NCBI GenBank assembly: GCA_050951405.1
Contig: JBMNIZ010000015.1
Location: forward strand, 1 to 64,000
Origin: JBMNIZ01 sp050951405
GTDB taxonomy: Bacteria > Bacillota > DULZ01
Reading direction: 5' to 3'
Length of the DNA: 64,000 nucleotides
This document shows positions 19,118-28,684 of this stretch, in pieces; position 1 is the stretch's first letter; each line of letters starts with the position of its first letter. A program made the position numbers and the translations under genes. The notes under the pieces were generated by a model, which saw only the letters and a list, made by a program, of their open reading frames with translations, searched no databases and was not told the origin of the DNA.

Positions 19118-19954
19118 CTAGCTTCCCCCTTTTTCTCCTATCACCACCAGTACCTCCTCCAGCCTATCAAAATCAACAAAAGGCTGGATCAGAGCTTTCT
19201 TCATCAGTCCATTGGGCTCAACAATGATCTCCGTAATGAAGCCGATGCGCAAGCCCTTGGGAAAAATCCCCCCCAGGCCTGAGGTGATAACCGTCTGGTT
19301 TTCCCTTACCGGGCTATCGTAAGGCAAATGGATCATTTGCAGATAACCCTGATCTGACACTGATCCTTCCACTATGCCCGGGTAGCGGGAGTTTTGAACC
19401 ATTCCTGCCACAGCTCCCTCCGGGTCCAGAACCAGCAATACCTCCGAGGACCTTTCCGCCGCGGCTGTTACCCGCCCCACTATCCCCCTGGGCGTGATCA
19501 CAGCCATATCCGGCTGCACTCCATGGAGCCGGCCCCGATTAATGGTCAGGGTGCGATACCAATTGCTGGGGTTCCGGGCAATCACTCGAGCGGGGAGCAT
19601 TGTATAGGCATCTGCCAGCTCCTCCTGAAATCCTACCAGTTGTCTCAGGCGAATGTTTTCCTGCCGGTATTCTTCCAATAGGTTGCATTTCTCCATCCAG
19701 GCCTCCAGTTCCTGTCTTAGCTTTCTATTTTCCTCTTCAAGCTCCCGCCCGTGCAAAAACACATGAAAAAGGCTCTCTCCCCCACTTAAGACAATATTAA
19801 CCCCGCTTTCCAGCGGGGTTAATGCATCTCGTAAGAGGAGCTCTACCCTGGATCTGGCTGTGCGATTCCAGCCGGTGAAATGAGCTGACAAAAGCGCCAG
19901 CAGCAAAACTATGATCAGGGCCACTCCCTTATTACCAATTCTCCGGCGCCCCAC
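19118..19954 (-). CDS. mreC: rod-shape-determining protein MreC
   Basis: MreC spans the membrane once and links MreB to the extracytoplasmic PBP2/RodA complex. The 278-residue protein shows the N-terminal helix (GVALIIVLLLALLSAHF), a coiled coil (about 70-110, ELEEENRKLRQELEAWMEKCNLL) and the beta domain (ARVIARNPSNWYRTLTINRG, VGRVTAAAERSSEVLL, ITSGLGGIFPKGLRIGFI). The GTG start at 19954 follows AAGGTGG. It lies 18 bp after mreB. Confidence 0.96.
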   Translation of the reverse strand: MGRRRIGNKGVALIIVLLLALLSAHFTGWNRTARSRVELLLRDALTPLESGVNIVLSGGESLFHVFLHGRELEEENRKLRQELEAWMEKCNLLEEYRQENIRLRQLVGFQEELADAYTMLPARVIARNPSNWYRTLTINRGRLHGVQPDMAVITPRGIVGRVTAAAERSSEVLLVLDPEGAVAGMVQNSRYPGIVEGSVSDQGYLQMIHLPYDSPVRENQTVITSGLGGIFPKGLRIGFITEIIVEPNGLMKKALIQPFVDFDRLEEVLVVIGEKGGS

Positions 19955-19971
19955 CTTGCTCCACGCCCCTT

Positions 19972-21012
19972 TTAGGCCATTCTTCTGGAAGGCCTCAAGA
20001 CCCTTTTCAGGACTTCAATATTTTCCAAAACTTTACCGGTACCTTTGGCCACTGCATCCAGGGGTTTTTCAGCCAAATGGACCGGCATCCCCGTCTCATC
20101 TCTCACCAACCGATCCATGCCCCAAAGCAAAGAGCCTCCACCGGCCATCATGATACCGCGATCCATAATGTCCGCCGCCAGCTCCGGTGGGGTTTTCTCC
20201 AGGCATATCTTGATACCATCAAGAATAGTGCTCACCGGTTCAGCCAAAGCCTGTTGGATTTCCGCTGCGGTGACTTCAATAGTTTTGGGCAAGCCTTTGA
20301 CTAAATCCCGACCTCGTACCAGGTAGGTGCATTTCGACCTTTCCTTTGCTTCCGGCGAATCATCGAAATAAGCTGCGCCTATTTCAATTTTGATCTCTTC
20401 AGAGGTCCTTTCCCCGATCATCAAATTATAGCAGCGCTTAATGTGCTGAGCAATAGCTTCATCCATTTCATCGCCGCCTACCCGAATGGAGCGACTGGTA
20501 ACAATCCCTCCCAGGGAAATAACGGCTACTTCCGTAGTTCCTCCCCCGATATCCACAATCATGTTCCCGGTGGGCTCGTGGACGGGAAGCCCGGCACCGA
20601 TGGCAGCCGCCATGGGCTCCTCAATCAAGTAGGCTTCTTTGGCTCCGGCCTGGAGAGCCGCCTCCCGGACTGCTCTCTCTTCCACCGCCGTTACACCTGA
20701 TGGTACTCCGATCACCACCCGAGGACGAATCAAAAAATTCTTTTTTGCTGTTTTGCTGATAAAATAACGGAGCATGCTCTGGGTCACATCAAAATCGGCA
20801 ATAACCCCATCTTTCATGGGACGAATGGCCACAATATTTCCAGGGGTGCGCCCGATCATTCGCTTGGCCTCTTCTCCTACAGCCAGTACTGTCCCTGTAT
20901 CTTTTTGCATAGCCACCACAGAAGGCTCCTGCAAAATAATCCCCTTGCCATGTAAATGCACCAAAGTATTGGCAGTACCCAAGTCGATTCCCAAATCTCT
21001 TGCAAATAACAT
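19972..21012 (-). CDS. mreB: actin-like rod-shape protein MreB
   Basis: Bacterial actin that organises lateral wall synthesis. 346 residues with the phosphate-1 motif DLGTANTLVHLHGKG, the phosphate-2 region IVDIGGGTTEVAVISLGG and the adenosine motif MAGGGSLLWGMD. Length and motifs are those of MreB/Mbl. It is the first gene of mreBCD-mrdA. Intact. Confidence 0.97.
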   Translation of the reverse strand: MLFARDLGIDLGTANTLVHLHGKGIILQEPSVVAMQKDTGTVLAVGEEAKRMIGRTPGNIVAIRPMKDGVIADFDVTQSMLRYFISKTAKKNFLIRPRVVIGVPSGVTAVEERAVREAALQAGAKEAYLIEEPMAAAIGAGLPVHEPTGNMIVDIGGGTTEVAVISLGGIVTSRSIRVGGDEMDEAIAQHIKRCYNLMIGERTSEEIKIEIGAAYFDDSPEAKERSKCTYLVRGRDLVKGLPKTIEVTAAEIQQALAEPVSTILDGIKICLEKTPPELAADIMDRGIMMAGGGSLLWGMDRLVRDETGMPVHLAEKPLDAVAKGTGKVLENIEVLKRVLRPSRRMA

Positions 21013-21149
21013 GAAACGGCTCCTTCCTTGTCAAAAAAAGTAAATAACGGCAATATCTTATCAAACCAATTAAATTATATAAATTCGCCGTATACAATTC
21101 AAGGAAAGATGTTTGAATTCAACTGGGATAAAATAGCAAATCCCTCGTC

Positions 21150-21836
21150 TCACATTTTTCCTTGCTGTTTTAAACTATAAAACTTCCGGTCCCCGATAAT
21201 AACATGGTCCAGTATTTCAATGCCCAGCAACCGGCCTGCCTCCTGCAATCGCCTGGTCACATCCAGATCTTCCGGGCTGGGACTGGGATCGCCGCTGGGA
21301 TGATTATGCACCAGGATTAAAGCGGCAGCACTCCGCTTAATTGCTTCTTTAAAAATTTCCCTGGGATGCACAATGGAAGAATTTAAGCTACCGATAAAAG
21401 CCGTCTTAATACCCAGAACCTGGTTTTTTGTATTTAAAGTCATCACCTGAAAATGTTCCCGGTCTAAAAATCTCATTTTTTCCATTAGCAAAGATGCCAC
21501 ATCCTCCGGCGATCGTATCACCGGCCGCATCTCACCCGGATCCAGGGCAATGCGTCTCCCCAGTTCCACAGCTGCTTTGATTTGGCTCGCCTTGGCCAAA
21601 CCGATTCCTTTAATCTTGGATAACTCTTCAATGCTGGTCTCCACTAAAAAACGCAGGCCTCCAGCTTGGGCCAAAAGGCGGTTGGCAAGATCCAACGCAC
21701 TTTCCGATCTGTTCCCAACCCGGATCAGAATCGCCAAGAGTTCCCCGTTGGAAAGGGCCTCCGGACCCTGAGTTTGCATCTTCTCACGGGGCCGCATCTC
21801 TGCAGGCAAATCCTTTATGGTCCACCGGTAATCCAA
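21150..21836 (-). CDS. radC: RadC-family JAB domain protein
   Basis: 228 residues: an N-terminal helix-hairpin-helix part (IEELSKIKGIGLAKASQIKAAVELGRR) and the MPN/JAB domain with the metal motif HNHPSGDPSPSPEDLDVT. The family was named for DNA repair but its function is unproven. The TTG start at 21836 has GGGAGG at good distance. It lies 6 bp after maf and before mreB, a common order in Firmicutes. Confidence 0.94.
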   Translation of the reverse strand: MDYRWTIKDLPAEMRPREKMQTQGPEALSNGELLAILIRVGNRSESALDLANRLLAQAGGLRFLVETSIEELSKIKGIGLAKASQIKAAVELGRRIALDPGEMRPVIRSPEDVASLLMEKMRFLDREHFQVMTLNTKNQVLGIKTAFIGSLNSSIVHPREIFKEAIKRSAAALILVHNHPSGDPSPSPEDLDVTRRLQEAGRLLGIEILDHVIIGDRKFYSLKQQGKM

Positions 21837-21842
21837 CTTTTC

Positions 21843-22427
21843 TTACCTCCCAGCAAAAAAGCGGAAACCCGCTTCCTTTAGCAATAAATAGAGTCGAGCC
21901 AGGGGCAGCCCTACCACATTGAAGTAGCAGCCTTCAATTTTCTCCACGAAAACCGCCCCCAAACCCTGAATGCCATAAGCGCCTGCTTTATCAAAAGGTT
22001 CGCCCGTAGCTATGTAAGACTCGATTTCTTCCGGCTCCAGGATCCGGAACCAGACGCCGGTGACCTCGTGGGCTAGCCAATGCTTGCCCGTAGCAGCCTC
22101 TACCAAGGCCAAACCGGAAATCACCTGGTGCTTGCGACCGCTTAAAAGTTCCAGCATCTCCTTCGCCTCCGCCTCAAAGGCCGGCTTTCCCAAAATGCGA
22201 TCTTCCAGGACTACAATTGTATCGGCGCCGATTACCAGCCCTTCCTGCAAGCCGGCAGCCACCTCTCGGGCTTTGGCTAAGGCCAGCCTTTCAGCCAAAA
22301 GAACCGGATCCCGTTCCCCGTCCAGCTTTTCCTCTTGCGAACTGGCCAATACGGTAAATTCCAAATTAAGCTGGGAGAGAAGCTGGCGCCGGCGGGGGGA
22401 AGCGGAAGCCAAAATAAGCTGCATCAT
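21843..22427 (-). CDS. maf: Maf-family nucleotide pyrophosphatase
   Basis: House-cleaning pyrophosphatase, most often acting on dTTP/UTP. 194 residues with LILASASPRRRQLLSQL at the start, VIGADTIVVLEDRILGKP and EPFDKAGAYGIQGLGAVFVEKIEGCYFNVVGLPL, all family signatures. Two adjacent ATGs follow GGAGGGACG; either could be used. Intact and coupled to radC. Confidence 0.94.
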   Translation of the reverse strand: MMQLILASASPRRRQLLSQLNLEFTVLASSQEEKLDGERDPVLLAERLALAKAREVAAGLQEGLVIGADTIVVLEDRILGKPAFEAEAKEMLELLSGRKHQVISGLALVEAATGKHWLAHEVTGVWFRILEPEEIESYIATGEPFDKAGAYGIQGLGAVFVEKIEGCYFNVVGLPLARLYLLLKEAGFRFFAGR

Positions 22428-22452
22428 CGTCCCTCCATAAAAAAAATATATA

Positions 22453-22483
22453 GAAAAATGGCGCCTTCACTAAACAAGGCGCC
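22453..22483 (-). terminator. intrinsic terminator after rex
   Basis: On the minus strand GGCGCC/GGCGCC with a 12-nt loop is followed by ATTTTT and further T-rich sequence, 9 bp past the rex stop. Confidence 0.85.
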
Positions 22484-22491
22484 CTTTCCCT

Positions 22492-23130
22492 TTAGTCTTT
22501 GGCCCGTTTATAACCTAAGTTAAAAGTAAGAATCTCCAGATTCACCGATAGGTCAACATTGCGCAGCTCCACTTCAGGTGGCACCGAAAGTACCACCGGC
22601 GCAAAATTGAGGATAGCTTTCAGTCCTGCTCCCACTAAAAGATCAGCCACCTCTTGTGCACTATCACCAGGAACGGCGATAACACCGATCTTGGCCCCTT
22701 CTTTGTCAACAACTTCTTGCAACTTGGTTAGAGGATATACTTCTACTCCGTTGAGTTTGTAGCCTATTTTTTTGGGATCCATATCGAAAATGCCTACCAC
22801 ATGAAAGCCCCTCTGGCGAAATCCGCCGTACATGGAAAGAGCCGTACCCAGGTTTCCGGCGCCCACAATAACCACAGGCCAGATGGTATTCAGCCCCAGG
22901 ATTTTCATAATATGCCAGTGCAGGTCTTTAACGTTGTAACCTATCCCACGGGTGCCAAATTCCCCAAAATAAGCAAGGTCCTTCCGTACCTGAGCAGAGC
23001 TCACCCCAACCCCTTCTGCGATTTCATTAGATGAAATGGTAACTATCCCCCGATGATCGGCTAACGCAAGAAAACGCGAATACACCGAAAGACGGATAAT
23101 TGTTGCTTCCGGGATCTTCATTGTCTTCAA
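22492..23130 (-). CDS. rex: redox-sensing transcriptional repressor Rex
   Basis: Rex senses the NADH/NAD+ ratio and represses fermentation and respiration genes. About 212 residues: a winged helix (IPEATIIRLSVYSRFLALADHRGIVTISS, VSSAQVRKDLAYFGEFGTRGIGYNV) and a Rossmann domain with VVIVGAGNLGTALSMYGGF. The start is taken as TTG 23130 because AGGAGG lies 7 bp upstream; ATG 23121 is the alternative and gives the usual MKIPEATI start. The ORF extended further upstream has no ribosome-binding site. No Rex operator was identified in its own promoter by eye. Confidence 0.95.
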   Translation of the reverse strand: MKTMKIPEATIIRLSVYSRFLALADHRGIVTISSNEIAEGVGVSSAQVRKDLAYFGEFGTRGIGYNVKDLHWHIMKILGLNTIWPVVIVGAGNLGTALSMYGGFRQRGFHVVGIFDMDPKKIGYKLNGVEVYPLTKLQEVVDKEGAKIGVIAVPGDSAQEVADLLVGAGLKAILNFAPVVLSVPPEVELRNVDLSVNLEILTFNLGYKRAKD

Positions 23131-23251
23131 AATAATTCCTCCTAACCCAAGCCAAAGGGCCCGAAAATACACCATGGAGCAAAATTGATAACTAACATTA
23201 ATTATATTACTGATTTCGGCAAAAATCAAAAAAAACCTTCTTGCAACAAAA

Positions 23252-24556
23252 TCATTCCATAATATTATTTTTTAATAACATTTTTCTTGCATCGTTTACC
23301 AGATACAGGGAACCGGTAATGCAGAGAAGATCTTCTTTTTGGGCCAGCTCCAACCCACGCCCTACCGCTTCTTGGATATTTTCGTGTACTTCTATTCTCG
23401 CCACCTTTTTGTCGGCCATGGTGGCCAGTTCTTCCCAGCCCTCCGCCCGGGGACTATTTGGCTTGGTGACGATTAATATGTTGGCCAAGGGAGCCAGGAT
23501 ATCGATAAAATTCTTTCTTTCCTTGTCAGCAAGCATGCCTACCACCAGAATGAGGCGCCGATAACGAAAGATTTTCTCCAAGGAGCGGCGAAGGGTAATC
23601 GCCCCGTCCACATTGTGGGCAATATCAACCAGAATGATAGGGTCTTCTCCTAAAACTTCCAGGCGGCCGGGCCAAAAAACCTGCCCCAGTCCCTGACGGA
23701 TTGCCTCTTCTGCGATAAAATATCCCTGTTCTTTTAAACACTCCACTACAGTGACCGCTGTAGCCCCGTTCAACACTTGATGCTCGCCGATGAGGGGAAC
23801 TGCCAGTTCTGTATATCGCCAGTCCGGCCCCTGTAAGTCAAAAGTTGTTCCTTTCAGAGATGCCGTTAATAAAGTTGGTCGGATCTCCTCTCCTACTTTG
23901 ATTAATCTGGCTTTTTGCTTTCGGGAAATATCTTCCAGGATCTGCAAAACCCGGGGCAGCCTGGAAGCTGTCACAACCAAAGAGCCGGGTTTGATAATCC
24001 CTGCCTTGATTCTGGTAATCTCTTCTAAAGTATTTCCCAAATACTCCATATGATCCATGCCTACGTTGGTAATCACCCCAACTAAGGGATGGACCACATT
24101 GGTGGAATCGATTGCCCCTCCCAGCCCCACTTCCAGAACGGCAAAATCCACTTTCTCTTCAAAGAAGTATTGAAGAGCCAGGGCCGTGTTCACTTCAAAT
24201 TCGGTAGGATGTTCATAGCCCTCCCGGACCATCTGCTCCAGCAGAGGCCGCATCCCGGTTAAAAGACGGGCGATGGTGTTCCGAGGCATTTCTTTTCCGT
24301 CAATTTGCATCCTCTCCGTATAAGAATGAAGATGAGGAGAGATAAATAGACCCACACGGTAGCCGGCCGCCTGCAAAATGGAACTAATCATGGCACAAGT
24401 AGAACCTTTGCCGTTAGTACCTCCCACATGCACCACTTTCAAGTTCCGGTGGGGATTACCCAACAATTCCAATAGCCGGGTAATTCTCTCCAAACCAAAG
24501 TTGTAGCCGAATTTGGTCAAATCTTTTAGGAAAACCATCGCTTCTTCATAAGTCAT
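23252..24556 (-). CDS. folC: folylpolyglutamate synthase/dihydrofolate synthase
   Basis: Adds glutamate to folates (and to dihydropteroate). About 434 residues with the Mur-ligase ATP loop VHVGGTNGKGSTCAMISS, the SPHLHSYTERMQIDG motif, and the central VGLGGAIDSTNVVHP. The start is taken as ATG 24556 (MTYEEAMVFLKDL), which matches the family N-terminus; a GTG at 24571 is in frame but overlaps the valS stop without a clear ribosome-binding site. It overlaps or abuts valS, the usual valS-folC pair of Firmicutes. Confidence 0.95.
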   Translation of the reverse strand: MTYEEAMVFLKDLTKFGYNFGLERITRLLELLGNPHRNLKVVHVGGTNGKGSTCAMISSILQAAGYRVGLFISPHLHSYTERMQIDGKEMPRNTIARLLTGMRPLLEQMVREGYEHPTEFEVNTALALQYFFEEKVDFAVLEVGLGGAIDSTNVVHPLVGVITNVGMDHMEYLGNTLEEITRIKAGIIKPGSLVVTASRLPRVLQILEDISRKQKARLIKVGEEIRPTLLTASLKGTTFDLQGPDWRYTELAVPLIGEHQVLNGATAVTVVECLKEQGYFIAEEAIRQGLGQVFWPGRLEVLGEDPIILVDIAHNVDGAITLRRSLEKIFRYRRLILVVGMLADKERKNFIDILAPLANILIVTKPNSPRAEGWEELATMADKKVARIEVHENIQEAVGRGLELAQKEDLLCITGSLYLVNDARKMLLKNNIME

Positions 24557-24563
24557 CATCTCA

Positions 24564-27218
24564 TCAATCACCGGCCAGCATGGACAGCCTTTCCCGCAAT
24601 GCCTTCTCCTTCAGCAGCAGTTCCTCTCTCTTAGACCGCTCCTTGGCAATTACCTCTGCCGGAGCCTTGGCCAAGAAGCCTTCGTTATTCAGCTTACCTT
24701 CCAATCTGGCCAGTTCTCCCGCTAAGGCTTGCAATTCTTTTTCCAGCCTGCCGGTCTCCAATTCAAGATCGATGAGACCAGCCAGAGGCAAGAAGATTTC
24801 CACTCCACCCACGATGCCGGTAAGAGCCCGGGCAGGTTTTTCCCCTACTGCTACTCGGAGATATAAGGGATCCGCCGCTGCCAGCTGTTCCACATAAGGC
24901 AAGCCTTCTTTCAGCTCCTGATACTGCTCCTCTTCAGGCACCACCAGCAGCACTTCGGCTTTTTTGCCCGGTGGCACATTCATTTCCGCTCGCAAATTCC
25001 GGATAATCCTGATTATTTCCATCAAAAGATGCATCCGTTCTTCCTCTTCAGGTGCAAACAACTCCTCTTCCACTTCCGGCCATTTTTGGGTCATCAAAGT
25101 AGGCCCTTCATGGGGCAGCTTCTGCCAAATTTCTTCCGTAATAAATGGCATAAAGGGATGCAAAAGCTCCATGGTGCGGCTCAAGACAAACCAGAGAACA
25201 TATTGGGCGGTTTTCCGGGCTGTAGGAGTCCTCTTGCCATACAGGCGGGGCTTGACCAGCTCTATATACCAATCACAAAATTCATCCCAAATAAATTCAT
25301 AAAGTATTCTCCCCGCTTCTCCCAGCTCATATCTCTCCAGATTCCAGGTCACTTGTTCAATGACTTTATTTAAACGGCTGAGGATCCAGCGGTCCGCCAG
25401 TTCCAGTTCCAGGGTGTCCTCCTCTCCCGGCTGGAAATCCCCCAAGTTCATTAAAGCAAAGCGAGAGGCATTCCAGATCTTGTTACAAAAATTCCGGGCC
25501 CCTTCCAATCTTTCGTATTGAAAACGCAAGTCGTTACCAGGAGTGTTCCCGGTAATGAGCATAAAGCGAAGGGAATCGGCCCCGTACTCATCGATCACTT
25601 CCATGGGATCAATGCCATTGCCTAATGATTTGCTCATTTTACGGCCCTGAGCATCAAGAACTAAACCGTGAATGAATACTTCCCTGAACGGCTCCTGATC
25701 CATGAACTTCAGCCCCATAAATATCATCCGGGCCACCCAGAAAAAAATGATATCCCTTCCTGTCACCAAAACGGAAGTGGGGTAAAAATGCTCCAGCTCC
25801 GGGGTCTTTTCCGGCCAACCAAGAGTGGAAAATGGCCACAAGGCGGAACTAAACCAGGTATCAAGTACATCTGGGTCCTGAGTCAATTCCGCACTGCTGC
25901 AATGACTGCAGGCTTTGGGCTCAGTTGTACTGCAAGTCTCTTTCCCGCATTCATGACAATACCAGACAGGAATCCGGTGCCCCCACCAAAGCTGGCGGGA
26001 AATGCACCAATCCCGGATGTTTTCCAGCCAATTCAGGTAGACTTTTGTGAACCTCTCCGGCACAAAGCGAATTTTTCCTTCTTCTACTGCAGCAATAGCC
26101 GGTTGGGCCAGCGGCTTCATTTTGACAAACCACTGTTGAGAAACCAGAGGTTCAATAGAAGTGGAACAGCGATAACAATAACCTACCGCATGCTGGTGCT
26201 CCTCCACCTTAACCAAATAACCCAAGGCATCGAGATCTTGAATGATTTTTTCCCGGCAGGCATAACGGTCCAGGCCATGATAGCTTCCCGCCGCCTCTGT
26301 CATTTTCCCTGCCTGATCGATTACGGTAATTTCGGGCAATTGATGGCGCTGGGCAATTTCAAAGTCATTGGGATCATGGGCAGGAGTAATCTTGACCGCC
26401 CCCGAGCCGAACTGGGGATCCACGTAGGCATCAGCAACCACCGGTATTTCTCTCTTAACTAAAGGCAGAATCACAGTTTTGCCAACCAAATGCCGATAAC
26501 GCGAATCTTCCGGGTGAACCGCCACTGCCGTATCACCCAGCATGGTTTCCGGCCGCGTGGTAGCAATCACCAAATATTCACCGCTGTCTTTGATGGGATA
26601 CTTGATATGCCAAAGATGGCCTGCAGTGTCCTGGTGTTCCACTTCAATGTCGGAAATAGTAGTCTGACATTTGGGACACCAATTTACAATATAATGTCCC
26701 CGGTAAATCAAACCTTCATCGTAAAGCCTTTTGAAAACCTCTTTCACCGCATGGGAACAGCCTTCATCCATGGTAAAACGTTCCCGGGACCAGTCACAGG
26801 AAGCGCCCAGGGTACGCAATTGCTCCGTAATCAGGCTTCCATACTGGTGCTTCCAATCCCAAACCCTGGCCAAAAACCCTTCTCTGCCCAAGTCGTTTTT
26901 ATTCAAGCCTTCCTTGGCTATCTCTTCCTCCACCCTGGCCTGGGTGGCGATTCCCGCGTGGTCAGTGCCTGGTAACCAAAGGGTATTGACACCTTGCATC
27001 CTGCGGAAACGAGTGAGAATATCCTGTAAAGTATTATCCAGAGCATGTCCTAAATGAAGTGATCCAGTCACATTTGGGGGAGGCATCACAATGCAGAAGG
27101 GCTCCTTGCCGGGAAGGACTGGCTGATGAAAATAACCGCCATCTTCCCAAAATCGATACCATTTTTCTTCCACTTCTTTGGGATTGTAAGTTTTCGCCAG
27201 AATGCTTTTATCGGTCAT
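24564..27218 (-). CDS. valS: valyl-tRNA synthetase
   Basis: Class I aminoacyl-tRNA synthetase. About 884 residues: HIGH-type motif PPPNVTGSLHLGHALD near the N-terminus, an editing CP1 domain (about 200-340), KMSKS motif GRKMSKSLGNGIDPMEV, an anticodon-binding domain and a C-terminal coiled coil (LEKELQALAGELARLEGKLNNEGF). The start is ATG 27218 with GGAGG upstream; ATG 27236 lacks one. It is preceded by a T-box leader, so expression should rise when tRNA-Val is uncharged. Intact despite its length. Confidence 0.97.
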   Translation of the reverse strand: MTDKSILAKTYNPKEVEEKWYRFWEDGGYFHQPVLPGKEPFCIVMPPPNVTGSLHLGHALDNTLQDILTRFRRMQGVNTLWLPGTDHAGIATQARVEEEIAKEGLNKNDLGREGFLARVWDWKHQYGSLITEQLRTLGASCDWSRERFTMDEGCSHAVKEVFKRLYDEGLIYRGHYIVNWCPKCQTTISDIEVEHQDTAGHLWHIKYPIKDSGEYLVIATTRPETMLGDTAVAVHPEDSRYRHLVGKTVILPLVKREIPVVADAYVDPQFGSGAVKITPAHDPNDFEIAQRHQLPEITVIDQAGKMTEAAGSYHGLDRYACREKIIQDLDALGYLVKVEEHQHAVGYCYRCSTSIEPLVSQQWFVKMKPLAQPAIAAVEEGKIRFVPERFTKVYLNWLENIRDWCISRQLWWGHRIPVWYCHECGKETCSTTEPKACSHCSSAELTQDPDVLDTWFSSALWPFSTLGWPEKTPELEHFYPTSVLVTGRDIIFFWVARMIFMGLKFMDQEPFREVFIHGLVLDAQGRKMSKSLGNGIDPMEVIDEYGADSLRFMLITGNTPGNDLRFQYERLEGARNFCNKIWNASRFALMNLGDFQPGEEDTLELELADRWILSRLNKVIEQVTWNLERYELGEAGRILYEFIWDEFCDWYIELVKPRLYGKRTPTARKTAQYVLWFVLSRTMELLHPFMPFITEEIWQKLPHEGPTLMTQKWPEVEEELFAPEEEERMHLLMEIIRIIRNLRAEMNVPPGKKAEVLLVVPEEEQYQELKEGLPYVEQLAAADPLYLRVAVGEKPARALTGIVGGVEIFLPLAGLIDLELETGRLEKELQALAGELARLEGKLNNEGFLAKAPAEVIAKERSKREELLLKEKALRERLSMLAGD

Positions 27219-27267
27219 TACTTGCTTAACCTCCATAAAATAATATTACCTGCTTTATTTGTAGAAA

Positions 27268-27490
27268 AAAGCTCTCTCCATCCTTAAGGACGAAAAGAGC
27301 TTCGCGTTACCACCTTAATTCCCGCCCGGATATCCACCGGGGGGCCCTCTGAGGCTATAACGGGCTCACCGGCCGGACTTACTCTGTTTCGGCCCGGCAA
27401 CTCCAGGGCGACCTTGGTCCGGTATCCTTGGAAACCTTTCAGCCGAGGGTTTCCTCTCTGGGACAAGGTTATCCCGGACTACTCCTCCCC
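27268..27490 (-). promoter_or_regulatory. T-box leader controlling valS
   Basis: On the minus strand the conserved T-box AAGGTGGTAACGCG (27303-27316) precedes a terminator (stem GCTCTTTTCGTCC/GGATGGAGAGAGC at 27271-27300, then T6), the normal antiterminator/terminator switch. Upstream, GTCCGG/CCGGAC can pair as a Stem I base, with AGAGAGG and GGCTGAAAGG as distal Stem I elements. A GTC triplet at 27410-27412 is a candidate valine specifier, which I cannot confirm without folding. The 5' limit is approximate. Confidence 0.9.
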
Positions 27491-27575
27491 TTCAACATTG
27501 TTACGCTCTATTTGTTCTTAATTCTTAAAGCGGCTTTTAGACAGTAATTATCATACCCCATCGCTTTTAACCGTG

Positions 27576-28535
27576 TCAAGATAACTGGGATAATTCCCTC
27601 CCCTCCAGTTCTCGCAGAATTTTCCGGGCAGCAGTGTAGGGATCGATATTCCTTGTGGCCACGTTGGTTAAGAGCTCTTGAAATTGTTCCTCCAGCCGGA
27701 AGCGCCGGAAGACATTTTGCTGCAGGCGCTGCATGACGATCTCCATCACTTCCTCATGGAGACGTTTTCCCCGCATTTTCTGCAAAAGACCGCTATCTTC
27801 CAGGTAACAAGCGTGGGCATAAATCAGGTGAACCAACTCCTGAATACCATCTCCATTGAGACTAATCGTCTTTACTACCGGCGGCTTCCACTCCTGTCCG
27901 CCGGCCAGATCCAAAGTGGTCTCCAATTCTTCAGCTGTTCTGTCTGCACCGTCCAAGTCAGCCTTATTGATCACAAAAATATCGGCTATTTCCATGATAC
28001 CCGCCTTCATGGTCTGGACCACGTCTCCTCCTCCGGGGCTCATCACCACCAGCACTGTATCAGCGGCATGCATAATATCCAGTTCAGACTGGCCCACCCC
28101 CACGGTTTCAATCAATATGATCTGGAAACCAAAGGCATCAAAAAGGATAACGGCTTCTTTCGTAGCCCGGGACAATCCCCCCAAACTGCCCCTTGTACCC
28201 ATACTCCGAATAAAAACACCCGGATCAAGTGCATGCTCTTGCATCCGGATCCGGTCCCCCAGCAAGGCGCCACCGCTGAAGGGGCTGGTTGGATCCACCG
28301 CAATGATGCCCACCTTGAGACCTTGGCTGCGAAATTCCCTGGTCAGACAGTCAACCAAAGAACTCTTGCCCGCCCCCGGCGGCCCGGTAACACCTATAAT
28401 TCTTGCCTTTCCGGTTAGTGGATAAAGCCTGGCCAGAAGCCCTTCTTTATCAATCTCCTCGTTTTCAATCAAAGTAATGGCTTTGGCCAAAGACCTGCGA
28501 TTACCCTGCATGATCTCTTCCGCTAAAATCAGCAT
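27576..28535 (-). CDS. meaB: MeaB/ArgK-type G-protein chaperone of a B12-dependent mutase
   Basis: MeaB-like GTPases protect and reload methylmalonyl-CoA mutase and related acyl-CoA mutases. About 319 residues with P-loop GVTGPPGAGKSSLVDCL, DPTSPFSGGALLGDRIRM, IETVGVGQSELDIM and NKADLDGAD, the family signatures. ATG 28535 is preferred (GAGGG box); GTG 28547 is in frame. No mutase subunit gene lies next to it here, so the partner must be elsewhere or absent. Confidence 0.93.
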   Translation of the reverse strand: MLILAEEIMQGNRRSLAKAITLIENEEIDKEGLLARLYPLTGKARIIGVTGPPGAGKSSLVDCLTREFRSQGLKVGIIAVDPTSPFSGGALLGDRIRMQEHALDPGVFIRSMGTRGSLGGLSRATKEAVILFDAFGFQIILIETVGVGQSELDIMHAADTVLVVMSPGGGDVVQTMKAGIMEIADIFVINKADLDGADRTAEELETTLDLAGGQEWKPPVVKTISLNGDGIQELVHLIYAHACYLEDSGLLQKMRGKRLHEEVMEIVMQRLQQNVFRRFRLEEQFQELLTNVATRNIDPYTAARKILRELEGRELSQLS

Positions 28536-28684
28536 CTTTTCCCTCACCGCATCTTCTCATAATAATCTTGCTCTGCCTAAGATTGACTAGTCTGAATATT
28601 TAATTCTTTCTAAATATCGAAATTCCTCCTTTCGAAAAGAAGCTTTAGCACAAAATATGCTTGGGAAAAACTGCAGGTGATGGA

